Shown here piece by piece: positions 35,301 to 45,778 of a stretch of 64,000 bases of DNA. The stretch is taken from the NCBI RefSeq assembly GCF_003255815.1, contig NW_020257756.1, positions 2,178,561 through 2,242,560 on the forward strand, read 5' to 3'. Made by a program: the position numbers and the translations under genes. The DNA is from Theropithecus gelada. Taxonomy: Eukaryota > Chordata > Mammalia > Primates > Cercopithecidae. Numbering within the stretch: position 1 is the first letter of the stretch; each line of letters begins with the position of its first letter. Under the pieces are notes generated by a model. The model was not told where the DNA came from. It saw only the letters and a list, made by a program, of their open reading frames with translations, and searched no databases.

Positions 35301-35483
35301 GTAATAATAAGACTTTAAAGTTGAAATTACTCCTGGATCCATGGGGCTGCAGAATGGATGCTGTGTTAGCAGGCATGAAAACAGCATTAATCTCCTTGTA
35401 CATGTCCATTAGAGCTCTTGGGTGACCAGGTGCATTATTAAAGAGCAGTAATATTTTGAAAGGAATCTTTTTATCTGAGCATA

Positions 35484-35562
35484 GGTCTCAATAGTGAGCT
35501 TAAACAGTGAGCTAAATATTTTAAATTCAGGTCTTAACAGTGAGCTGAATATTTTAAATTCA
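35484..35562. repeat. Imperfect tandem duplication inside Tigger1
   Basis: AGTGAGCTAAATATTTTAAATTCAGG and AGTGAGCTGAATATTTTAAATTCAC are adjacent copies of a unit of about 38 bp present once in the Tigger1 I remember. Confidence 0.6.
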
Positions 35563-36840
35563 CTATACTATGCTGTAAACAGATGTGCTATCATCCAGGC
35601 TTTGTTGTTTCATTTATAGAGCACAGGCAGAGTAGATTTAGCATCATTTTAAAGGGTCTAGGAATTTTGGAATGGTCAGTGAGCATTGTCTTCAACTTAA
35701 AAGTTACCAACTGCATTAGCCCCTAACAAGAGAGTCAACCTGTTCTTTGAAGTTTTGAATTGAGACATTGACTTTTCCTCTCTAGCTCTGAAAGTCCTAG
35801 ATGGCATCTTCTTTCAACAGAATGCTTTTTTGTCTACATTGAAAATCTGTCGTTTAGTGTAGCCACTTCTATCAGCTCTCTTAGCTAGATCTTCTGTATA
35901 ACTTGATGCAGTTTTTATATAAGCACTTGCTGATTCACTTTGTAATTTTTTCATATGAAGGTGGCTTGACTTTTCTGCAGCTTCCTCACCTCTTTCAGCC
36001 TTCATAGAATGGAACAGAGTTAGGGTCTTGCTGTGGATTAGGCTTTGGTTATGAAATGTTGTGACTGGTTTGATCTTTTATCCAGGTGAAAACTTTTCTC
36101 CATATCCCAGTAGTAAGGCTGTTTTGCTTCCTTAATATTTTTGTGTTCCCTGGAGTAGCATTCTAAATTTCCTTCAACAATTTTTCCTTTATAGTCACAT
36201 CTTGGCTGACTGGCACTAAAGGCCTAGCTTTTGGTGTGTCTTGGCTTTTGACATGCCTTCCTCACTAAGCTCAGTCATTTCTAGCTTTTGATTTAAAGCG
36301 AGAGATGAATGCCTCTTCCTCGCACCTGAACAATTATTAGACACCATTGTTGAGTTATTAATTGACCAAACTTTAATATCGTTGTGTCTCAGGGAAGAGG
36401 GAGGCTCAAGGAGAGGGAGAGACAGGGAACAGCTGGTCAGTGGAGCAGCCAGAACACAAACACTTACCAGTTTAGTTGACCGTCATATACAGGTGTGGGC
36501 CTTGGCTCCTCAAAACAATTACAGCAGTAACATCAAAGATCACCAATCATAGATCACCATACCAGATGTAATAATAATGAAAACATTTTAAGAATTACAA
36601 ACATGTGACACAGAGACAACTTTTACATGCTGTTGGAAAAATGGCGCTAATAGCCTTGCTGGGCACAGGATTGCCACAAACCTTCAATTTGTAAAAAGTA
36701 ATAATGTAATGCATAATAAAATGAGGTGTGCTCTTGTGTTCTTGCTATTTAAGATTTTTGTTGTTTGTCCTGATATGGATATCACTTAAGCAGTGGTCTA
36801 GAAATTATATATGATCATTTAAGATACTTTCAGTTTTTTT

Positions 36841-37140
36841 GTTTGTTTTTTTTTTTTGAGACGGAGTCTTGCTCAGTGCCCCAGGCTGGAGTGCAGTGGC
36901 GCGATCTCGGCTCACTGCAAGCTCCGCCCCGCCGGGTTCACACCATTCTCCTGCCTCAGCCTCCCGAGTAGCTGGGACTACAGGCGCCCACCACCTCGCC
37001 CGGCTAATTTTCTTGTATTTTTAGTAGAGACGGGGTTTCACCGTGTTAGCCAGGATGGTCTCGATCTCCTGACCTCGTGATCCACCCGTCTCGGCCTCCC
37101 AAAGTGCTGGGATTACAGGCTTGAGCCACCGCGCCCGGCC
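36841..37140 (-). mobile_element. Young AluY of Old World monkey type with TSD
   Basis: Antisense, with ACCACCTCGCCCGGC, CACCCGTCTCGGCC and GGCTTGAGCCACCGCG (complement of the AluYR start). Flanks TACTTTCAGTTTTTT on both sides. Confidence 0.93.
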
Positions 37141-37157
37141 TACTTTCAGTTTTTTGA

Positions 37158-38960
37158 AATGTAAATTCTTTTTCCTGCAATAGCCAGTTTATATTAAGAT
37201 GGAAAATTCAATATATTCAATAATGTTTTCTTTCTGTGGAAAAAACATTACGACCATTCTGACCACATTGAGTGTGGGAAGTGTATTTTTGATTGCCAAT
37301 TACATACTGAGGTTTAAAGCAATGTGAAGATTAGGCAATCATTTGCAACCTCTTCTATAACTTTGTATCTACACAGGTAAAGTTCTGATTCCAGCTCATC
37401 TTTTCCAATGATATTGTAGTTCAGTTTATGTTATAGTTTTACTCTACTAGAAATAACTTTTCTTTCAGTTTTGATGTGATAACCAGAAGTCATTGTTCAT
37501 GTCTTTCTCAAATAGATTGTCTATAGAGAGCTGATTGATTTTTTTTTTTCATTTGTGTTTTGTTCCAACTGTAAAGCAAAAATACCTGTTACCATGTTAC
37601 AGTGTTAACTCTTCTACATTGCATGCTATCAGCATTATAAAATAGCCGGCCACATCGTATGTTAACAGAATTTTGTGCCTTCTGCTTCCTCGTCAAACAT
37701 GTCATGAACTTTGTGAATTTTTTTAAAAGCTTCTTTATTATGTGTTTTGTATTACAAGTACAACTATAAATGATGCTTTTGTAGTTTTAACCTTTATTTG
37801 TGAAATAATTCATCAGTTTACATAGAAGAGCATATTTTGTCCTTGTTTTATAAAACATACTGAAGTTTGGCATTACTTTGTTTGGCAGAGAGGTACTTTA
37901 TGTTGAAAATTATTGAAAACCTTTGATGTTTCATGCCACTATTTGAAATAAGATTACACTAGATAACACTGGCCACTAGAAGCAAAAGGATGTTAAAGAA
38001 CATCCTTTTGTTTGTAAAACAAGCAAAATGTAAAATGTAAAAAACTATTAAAAAACAGTTTTCAGATACTTGTTTGTACACTTCTCATTCACACTTTTCT
38101 AGGTACTTGGCATAAACATCAGTTATAAATTCATTTACCCAGTTCGTACTGATTGACATTCCACATTCCATTGAAGCCTTGTTTATTGTTTGCCTTCACA
38201 TCATTATTTTGAATTCTGGCATCTGTTAATTATTTTCATCTCTGCTTTTATGAGTTAAAACAATTTTTATGAGTTTGGATTATTTATTACATAAGAACAG
38301 CAGGGTTTCTGTGAAAAATCATAATTACCTTTTAAATTTATGATTATACCAGGCTCCCTGTACAGCATATAATAGACTGACAGAACCCACCCACTATTGG
38401 TATAGAGACTGTGATTTGAGAATACTGCAGTAAGCTGTTTCAGGAGCAGTTATTCAAAGAGCTACAGATCTGATCATTACGTAAGAAGTAACAGCTCTAG
38501 CTGGTAGAAGGCAGTGGAGACATAAGATGAAAGGGGCAATAATACTGCCTGACTATGACTCTTAAAACCAGTGTCTTACCAGCACCAGGGCAGGAAGTAG
38601 AGGGAAAGCAGTAGGGGAAGTAGTAAGGAAAGAGCCCAGAGTAAACTGTGTAACAGGAATAAGTACATATTGAAATGAACATCACAAAGAAGTGAAAAAC
38701 CAACTAGCACAGTTGTATTAGAATGATAAGTAAAGGGCAAATCAAGTATTATTTTTAAGTAACCTCAAACAAAGGACAGCTTGTCCCACTCTGAATGTGC
38801 TGTAAACTAACGGATGATTTGTTGCAGTCCAGTGTAAGTTAACTGAGTGCCATTAACTTCTATGTAATATATAAAGATTCAGTTGGCCAGAGCTGGGTGT
38901 ATCAAAGAAGCCATCCTCCCATTATGGGCACCAGATTTTCTGTAGTGAAGGAAGGCATCT
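37158..38960. other. Intron, no recognised feature
   Basis: About 1.8 kb of AT-rich DNA without Alu; no exon, RNA gene or named repeat recognised. Confidence 0.45.
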
Positions 38961-38968
38961 CAATACTT

Positions 38969-39247
38969 TTTTATTTTTATTTTTTTGAGACAGAGTCTCG
39001 CCGTGTTGCCCAGGCTGGAGTGCATTGGCGCAATCTCAGCTCACTGCAACCTCCGTCTCTTGGATTCAAGCGATTCTCATGCCTCAGCCTCCTGAGTAGC
39101 TGGGATTCCAGCTAGTTTTTGTATTTTAGTAGAGATGGGGTTTAGCCATGTTGACCAGGCTGGTCTCAAACTCTTGGCCTCAAGTGATCCACCTGCCTCA
39201 GCCTCCCAAAGTGCTGAGATTACAGGCGTGAGCCACCTGTGCCTGGC
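38969..39247 (-). mobile_element. Alu with TSD
   Basis: Antisense; lacks the TACAGGCGCCCACCAC segment. Flanks CTCAATACTT on both sides. Confidence 0.93.
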
Positions 39248-39285
39248 CTCAATACTTGAAATATTATAGTACAAATACATATATT

Positions 39286-40106
39286 ACTTTTATCTACTGC
39301 TGCATAACAAATTACCCTGAATGTAGCTACTTACAGACATTTATGTCTCACAGATTTCTATGGATAAGGAATCTGGGTACTGCTCAGCTAGGTCCTCTGA
39401 TTCAGGATCTCCCAATACAAGGCTGTAGCATTGTGGCCAGGGCTGCAGCTCTCTCAAGGGTCCAGACAGGAGGAATCACTCACTTCCAGGCTTATTCAGG
39501 TGGCTGTTGACCTCAGTTCCTTGCTGGCAGTTGGACCTAGGACGTTAGTTCCTGATGACCTGTTGACCAGAGGCTTCCCTCAGTTCTTTGCCACATGGGT
39601 CACTCTGTTAGGGAAGATCACAACAAGGAAAGAGTGAGGATGGAAGCTAGAGTGTTTTAGTAAGCTAATTTTGGAAATGACATCCAATCGTTTTTTGCTG
39701 TATTCTATTTATTAGAAGCATCTCACTAGGTCCAGCCCCACACGTAGGGAAGGGGGTTGGATAAGGGCATGAGTACCGGGAGGCAGGGATTACTGGTGGC
39801 CATTTTAGAAGGCTGCCTACCACAGCCAGGCCTGGTGGCTCATGCCTGTAATCCCAGCACTTTGGGAGGTCGAGGCGGGCGGATCATGAAATCAGGAGAT
39901 GGAGATTATCCTGGCTAACACAGTGAAATCCCGTCTCTACTAAAAATACAACAAAATTAGCTGGGCGCAGTGGCGGGCGCCTGTAGTCCCAGCTACTCAG
40001 GAGGCTGAGGCAGGAGAATGGCGTGAGCCGAGATTGTGCCACTGCACTCCAGCCTGGGCGACAGAGTAAGACTCTGTTTCAGAAAAAAAGAAGGCTGCCT
40101 GCCACA
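39286..40106 (+). repeat. Medium-copy repeat, LTR-like (third copy), interrupted by an Alu
   Basis: CTGCTGCATAACAAATTACCC, AGGAATCTGGGTACTGCTCAGC, GGCAGTTGGACCTAGGACG and the end GGCTGCCTACCACA; same family as the copy at 31292. Confidence 0.6.
39825..40088 (+). mobile_element. AluY-like with internal deletion and 18-bp TSD
   Basis: GGCGTGAGCCGAGATTG shows loss of the AACCCGGGAGGCGGAGC segment. Flanks AGAAGGCTGCCTACCACA and AGAAGGCTGCCTGCCACA. Confidence 0.93.
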
Positions 40107-40384
40107 ATAAACATTTTCATGAGTGAGTAAATGAATGAAGCAAAGGAAACCTAGGAAGAATACTTTGTACTAGTAAGTCCTCCAGAATTATAGGTTGCAG
40201 AAATGGAAGCTGAATCGTAAAAGAAAAAGTTAATACCTAGAAAAGACTTCCTTTGGCTAAAACTAGGCATGGCTTATTCGTGAGTATACTATCTGTCCAT
40301 CCATGTTGTAAAGAACTGTTTGGAAAATTGTTTTCTGTGAACTCTAAATCAAATAACATCTTTTAATACTACTGATTTCTTTTT

Positions 40385-40660
40385 TCTTTTCTTTTTTTTT
40401 TTTTTTTTTTAAATTTTTGTTTTTTAGACAGGGTCTCACTTCATTGCCAAGGCTGGAGTGCATTGGTGCAATCATGCTCACTGCAGCCTCAGCCTCCTGT
40501 GTTCAAGCGATTCTGCCACCTCAGCCTCCCAAGTAGCTGGGACTGCAGGCACGTGCCACCACATCTGGCTCATTTTTATATTTTTTGTAGAGATGGGGTT
40601 TCACCATGTTACCTAGGCTGGTCTCAAACTCCTGAGCTCAAATGATCTGCCCACCTCAAT
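40385..40660 (-). mobile_element. Alu, 5' truncated
   Basis: Long T-rich tail; stops at GATCTGCCCACCTCAA before the Alu start. Confidence 0.92.
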
Positions 40661-40737
40661 TTCTGTATTTAGAAAACGTAGACCTTCAGATTTGATGTTT
40701 CAGTCACTGGTTCCCAACTCTCATTGCACATTAATGT

Positions 40738-41037
40738 TATTATTTTGAGATGGAATCACACTCTGTTGCTGAGGCTGCAGTGCATGGTGCCATCTCGGCT
40801 CACTAAAACCTCTGTCTCCTGGGTTCAAGCAATTCTCCTGCCTCAGCCTCCTTAGTAGCTCCTTAGTAGCTGAGATTACCGGCTCACACCACCACGCTCT
40901 GCTAATTTTTGTATTTTTAGTAGAGATGGGGTTTCACCACGTTGGCCAGGCTGATCTCGAACTCCTGACCTCAGGTGATTAGGCCGCTGTGGCCTCCCAG
41001 AGTGCTGGCCTTACAGGTGTCAGCCAACGCGCCCGGC
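40738..41037 (-). mobile_element. Alu inside MER5A, with TSD
   Basis: Flanks CATTGCACATTA and CACTGCACGTTA. CCTTAGTAGCT is tandemly doubled inside (40850-40871). Confidence 0.92.
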
Positions 41038-41149
41038 CTCACTGCACGTTAGAATCACCTTGGATTCACAACCAAACCAAAAAGAGGATACTGGGCTCTA
41101 TCCCAGTCTACATAAATCAAGTTCCTAAAGGTGGAGCCCAGTGTATTTT

Positions 41150-41325
41150 TTCTTTCTTTTTGAAAGAGAGAGGGTCTCACTTTGTTTCACAAGCTGGAGT
41201 GCAGAGGCACAATCATAGCTCAGTATAACCTCAAACTCCTGGCCTCAAGCCATCCTCCCGCCTCAGCCTTCTGAGTACGTAAGACTACAGGTGCGCACCA
41301 CCACACCTGGCTAAAGGGGTATTTT
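41150..41325 (-). mobile_element. Free right Alu monomer or half Alu
   Basis: Only right-arm sequence (GGCACAATCATAGCTCAGTATAACC to CACACCTGGCTAA). Inserted in MER5A. Confidence 0.8.
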
Positions 41326-41839
41326 TTTTTAAAGCTCCTCAGATGATTCCAGTATGTCGCCAGGGTGTTAGACACCTCTGATTTAAGTGGTTCTTAATAA
41401 AAGATTAGAATTATGCACCCTGTCTCTGGTTTAGTACAAATTGAAAGGGCAAATAATTTTATAAGCAAATTTTCTTCTTTTAGCATATATTTAGTATCCA
41501 GTATGCGCATAACACTTTGAGGGTGAAAAAGAAATGTTAAGTAGTTTGAAAGTGTTGCTGACACATTGGACAGAAGATTTTTTAAAAAAAATTTTAAAAA
41601 ATAACGGAAATGGGAGCAAACTGTACTTGATATAGTTATATATGTATTTACAATGATTATTTGTCATTGTCTACATAGGCTGTAGTGTTTTAGAGATGGG
41701 AGAGACGACTATAATACTAGAGTAGATAAGGTTATTTGGAAAAGATGGAATCTGCAGTGGATTAGGAAAGCAAAGGTGAAATGTAATAATTTGCTTCACC
41801 TGGCAGATCCTGATTTAATCCTGTTTTATAGGTCATTAA

Positions 41840-41998
41840 TTGCACAATAGGAGCAGCCAAGGAGATTTGAAAAATAACCTGTACCAGGCTTCATTCCTGG
41901 AGATTTTTTGTCCAATTGGTCTGGGTGGGGGCCCAATTATAGTAATTTTAAAAGGACTCCTTATGATGCTAATGTGCAGCCAGGGTTGAAAAGAAGTG
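41840..41998 (+). mobile_element. MER5A-type element
   Basis: CCAATTGGTCTGGGTGGGGGCCC then GATGCTAATGTGCAGCCAGGGTTGA is diagnostic MER5 text. Confidence 0.8.
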
Positions 41999-42553
41999 CG
42001 ATAGGATCACAGATCCCTGGAAATTTTTTAGTAGGATGGTTTAACATTCATTCATTTAAAAAATTAAATATTTATTTTTATTTATTGATATGTAATAGAT
42101 GTACATATTTTTGGACATTAAGTATTTTTATGCGGTAGGCACAGGAGAAACAGCAGTGAACAAAATATAAGAGGAAAAATTCGCTGTTTACAATTGGGGG
42201 GTGGTAGGGAGCTTATATTCGAAATTCTGGTAAAAGAAAACAGATAATAAACTATTAATAATAATATGTAATGTAGTAGGTAGAGATAAGTGCTTTGAAG
42301 AAAAAAAAGCAAAGTAAGGAGGATAGAGTAGGGAGTGAAGTTGGAGAGTAGAGTGCTGTTTTGTGTCAGGTTAAGAAAGACTTCTCCTACACTTATGATC
42401 TGGCATTCATATGCAGTAAAAAAGGAAAAAAGTAAAAAGGAAGACTTCTCTGACATTTGACATTTGAACAGAGACCCGGAAGAAGTGAGGTTAGTGGGCA
42501 GAGGAACAGCAGGGGAAACCCTTGGGCAGAAGTAGAAAGGTGTTGATGCAGCA

Positions 42554-42963
42554 TGCTATGGACTCAATTGTTTCTCTCCAAAATTCACGTACTGAATGAA
42601 GCCCTCACCCCAATGTGACTGTATTTGGAGATAAGGCTTGTAGGAGGCAATTATGATTAAATGAAGTCATAAAAGTGGAGTCCTAATCCAGTAGGATTGG
42701 TGGCCTTGTAAGAAGAGGGAGAGGTTTGTCTGTCTCTCCCTGTGCGTGCACTGAGGAAAGGCCATGTGAGGACACAGTGAGAAGGTGGCCATCTGTAAGC
42801 CAGAAGGAAATGTAAGTAGAAGAGAGCCCTGAGTAGAAGCTGATCCCTACTGGACCTTGGTCTTGCACTTTCCAGCCTCCAGAACTGTGGGAAAATAAAT
42901 ATCTGTTGTTTAAGCTACCTAGTCTATGGTATTTTGTTATGACAGCCCAAGCAGACTAAGACA
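42554..42963 (+). mobile_element. MLT1-type LTR (ERVL-MaLR)
   Basis: Starts TGCTATGGACTCAATTG and runs through GACTGTATTTGGAGATAAGG, GGCCATGTGAGGACACAG and CCTCCAGAACTGTGGG, with AATAAA, to AGACTAAGACA. A solitary LTR of a non-coding ancient retroelement family, inserted in L2. Confidence 0.88.
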
Positions 42964-43243
42964 CTGGAATAATGGGTTCCATATAGAAGAGTATAGAAGA
43001 TCAGATAGGAAGAGTCTAAATCACATAGAGACTTGTGGACTAGAGCAAGAATTTTGGATTTTGTTGATTGCCATATACTCTGGTTGCCAATGTGTAACAA
43101 GAAAGGGGATTGGTTGGGTGGAGAGGAGGAGCCCGTTGGATGGTTTTAAGCAGAGGAATAATGTAATTTGATTTACATTTGGAAGGATCACAGTGACTGC
43201 TTTGTGGGAGAGTGGCCTGTAGCAGAACAATTGAGGGATGTTA

Positions 43244-43541
43244 TTTATTTATTTTTTGAGACAAAGTTTTGCTCTTGTTGCCCAGGCTGGAGTGCAATGG
43301 TGTGATCTCGGTTCACTGCAACCTCTGCCTCCCGGGTTCGATTCCCCTGCCTCAGTCTCCCGAGTAGCTGGGATTGCAGGCACCCGCCACCACGCCCAGC
43401 TAAATTTTTTTTTGTATTTTTAGTAGAGACGGGGTTTCGCCATATTGGCCAGACTGGTCTCGAACTCCTAACCTCAGGTGATCCGCCCACCTCAGCCTCC
43501 CAAAGTGCTGGGATTATAGGCATGAGCCACCACACCTGGCC
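43244..43541 (-). mobile_element. Alu inside L2, with TSD
   Basis: Antisense, flanked by GGGATGTTA on both sides. Confidence 0.95.
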
Positions 43542-43800
43542 GGGATGTTAGTTATGAAGATGTTACAAGGGTGGTATCAGTGGAGGTGGTAAGAAAGTAT
43601 TCAATTTTAGACTTACTTTGAAGGTGGGGATGAAAAGAATTTGATGGTGATTAGATGTGGGTATGAGAGGAAAAACGGAATAAATACTGCTTCTAAGTGT
43701 TTGGTCTAAGCAACTGGAGGAATGAAGTGCTATTTACTGAGATAAAAGATTGTTGAAGAATGGAAGAGTGGGAGAAGGGAGAAATCAAGAGTATATTGTT

Positions 43801-43975
43801 GGCTGGGCATGGTGGCTTATGCCTGTAATCCCAGCACTTTGGGAGGCCGAGGCAGGAGGATCACTTGAGGCCAGAAGTTTGAGACCAGTCTGGCCAACAT
43901 GGTGAAACCCCATCTCTACTTAAAATACAAAAATTAGCCGGCGTGATGGTACACTTCTGTAGTCCCAGCTACTCG
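43801..43975 (+). mobile_element. Alu, 3' truncated without A-tail
   Basis: Starts GGCTGGGCATGG and stops abruptly at CAGCTACTCG, where L2 text (TAGACATCCAGGTGG) resumes. The loss of the tail implies a deletion after insertion. Confidence 0.92.
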
Positions 43976-43990
43976 TAGACATCCAGGTGG

Positions 43991-44261
43991 ATTTTTTTTT
44001 TTTTTTTTTTTTTTGACACAGAGTCACACTCTGTCACTTGCAACCTCTGCCTTCTGGGTTCAAATGATTCTCCTGCCTCAGCCTCCCAAGTAACTGGGAT
44101 TACAGGCATGCACCACCACATTTGGCTAATTTTGTATTTTTAGTAGAGACGGAATTTTGCCATGTTGGCCAGGGTGGTCTTGAACTGCTGACCTCAAGTG
44201 ATCCACCCACCTTGGCCTCCCAGAGTGCTGGGATTACAGGTGTGAGCCACCAAGCCTAGCC
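43991..44261 (-). mobile_element. Alu facing the previous one, with internal deletion
   Basis: Antisense, 23-base poly(T), lacks CCCAGGCTGGAGTGCAGTGG. Separated from the sense Alu by about 15 nt. Confidence 0.93.
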
Positions 44262-44458
44262 CCAAAGTGGATATGTTAAGTAGGCAGTTGGTTATTTAAG
44301 TCTGGAGTTTATGGGAGACATTGGGGCTGATAAAATTTTAGTATCAGAGTATAGATCAATTGTTTTCAACCTTTGAATACACATCCGCTTGGGAACTTTC
44401 AAAAAATTTGAGCCTACGGATCCTCATTTAAGTGGGACCTGGGTATTCCTGTGTTAAT

Positions 44459-44740
44459 TTTTTTTTTTTTTTTTTTTTTTGAGACAGAGTCTTGCTCTGT
44501 CGCCAGGCTGGAGTGTAGTGGTGGGATCTTGGCTCACTGCAACCTCTGCTTCCTGGGTTCAAGCAGTTCTCCTGTCTCAGCCTCCTGAGTAGCGCCACCA
44601 CACCTGGCTAATTTTGTATTTTTAGTAGAGACAGTATTTCACCATGTTGGGTAGGATGGTCTCAGTCTTTTACCTCATGATCCGCCCACCTCGACCTCCC
44701 ATAGTGTTGGGCTTAACAGGCGTGAGCCACTGTCCTCCCG
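44459..44740 (-). mobile_element. Alu
   Basis: Antisense with a 24-base poly(T); lacks GGGACTACAGGC. Ends GTGAGCCACTGTCC. Confidence 0.93.
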
Positions 44741-44779
44741 TTTTAATTTGATTAGTGGTTAGGTTAAAAAAAATTTAGA

Positions 44780-45360
44780 CAGCTTTTTTTTTTGAGGTAT
44801 AATTGATATACAGTAAACCACACATAAAACATGCAGTTTGTTAAGTTTTGACATATGAATATACCTGTGAAACTATCACCACAATCAAGAAAGCAGACAT
44901 ACATCCATTATTTTCCCGAGTTTCTTTGTGCCCGTTTTTAATTCCTCCCTCCTGTACCTACGCCCGTCCCATCTCTGGTCACTAGGCAATCACTGATCTG
45001 CTTTCTGTCACTATAAATTAGTTTGCATTATCTAGAAATTTACGTAAATGAAATCATGCAGTGTGTATTTTTTTTTTTTTTGTCCAATCTCGTTCACTCA
45101 GCATAATTCCTCTGGAGTGTCAGTAGTTCATTTCTTTGTGTTGCTCAGTAGTATTCCATTGTATGGATGTACCACAGTTTCTTTATCCATTCACCTGTTG
45201 ATGAATATTTGGGTTATTTTCAGTTTCGGGCCATTACAAATAAAGTTGCTGTGAATATTTGTGTACAAGGTTTTGTATGGACATATATTTCCTTCTCTGA
45301 GTACATATCTTGAAATGGAAATGCCTGGATGTTATGGATCACATTGTTTTCATATGTTTC
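44780..45360. mobile_element. L1M (L1ME/L1MC-like) fragment
   Basis: GAGGTATAATTGATATACAGTAAACC, ATGAAATCATGCAGTGTG, TATTCCATTGTATGGATGTACC and TTGATGAATATTTGGG match the same L1M text as 14143 and 47250. Confidence 0.75.
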
Positions 45361-45656
45361 AATATGAGGGGTTTATGTGTGCCTTTGAGGAAAATCTTGA
45401 TGCATAGAAAATATTCAGGGACTACTTTCATTATTAATGTTCATTACTTTCAATGTCATAATCTAGTTTTTCCTTAAATGTTATTTTTACAAATATTATT
45501 CTATTTATAAAATTTAGCAAAATCTAACTTTTGTTTTCTAGGCATTGGTATTTTTAAAACACCATTGCAAGTGAAATCCAATGTGGAGCCACGGTTGAAA
45601 ACCATTGTACAGATGATACTTAAAACTGAGGACTGAATGAGGTCACCAAGAGGAGT

Positions 45657-45778
45657 ACTTTCAGCATGCATAAAAAAATCACCCTAGTTCTAGTGCAAGG
45701 CCTGAGAATTTGCATTTTTAAGAGGTACCTGGTATTGCTACCCTTCATTCATTGACTACACTTTGAGTAGCACTGGTC
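45657..45778. mobile_element. MER5-type (hAT-Charlie) element inside L2
   Basis: AAGGCCTGAGAATTTGCATTTTTAAGAGGTACC and CACTTTGAGTAGCACTGG. L2 resumes on both sides. Confidence 0.6.

Larger units (their letters stand above)
33950..36350 (-). pseudogene. Tigger1 transposase fossil
   Basis: Fragments of the transposase reading frame survive at 33952-34227 and 35814-36005 on the minus strand, one still reading F-N-V-D-K-K-A-F. It is interrupted by Alus at 34427-34729 and 35018-35300 and by small indels, so it cannot make an active enzyme. An ATG lies at about 36345-36347 on the minus strand. Confidence 0.75.
33745..36731 (-). mobile_element. Tigger1 DNA transposon, nearly full length, carrying two Alus
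   Basis: Recognised as Tigger1 (pogo superfamily) from end to end: CAATAAAGCAAGTCATACGAAG at the left, GGGTCTTGTCTTGATGTTGACGG, a middle part around 35400-35820, and TTGCCACAAACCTTCAATTTG at the right. Removing the Alus at 34427 and 35018 leaves about 2.4 kb, the full Tigger1 length as I recall it. The transposase (DDE superfamily with CENP-B-like DNA binding) is encoded on the minus strand, beginning near 36347, and is broken by stops, frameshifts and both Alus. The extreme left terminal repeat is degraded. Confidence 0.88.
40697..41392. mobile_element. MER5A-type element carrying two Alu-related insertions
   Basis: CACTGGTTCCCAACTCTCATTGCACATTA, then after an Alu GCACGTTAGAATCACC...CTGGGCTCTATCCCAG, then after a half-Alu AGCTCCTCAGATGATTCC. 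A hAT-Charlie non-autonomous element. Confidence 0.75.
44356..45606. mobile_element. MER5A-type element split by an Alu and an L1
   Basis: Left part TTGTTTTCAACCTTTGAATAC...GGACCTGGGTATTCC, right part GGCATTGGTATTTTTAAAAC and CCAATGTGGAGCCACGG near 45541-45606. About 250 bases in total once the insertions are removed. Confidence 0.6.

Noticed and set aside
34975..35409. 144-codon minus-strand open frame
   Set aside because: Part Alu (35018-35300), part broken Tigger1 transposase; not a functional gene.
42118..42456. 112-codon minus-strand open frame
   Set aside because: Lies in antisense L2 DNA; hydrophobic low-complexity product.
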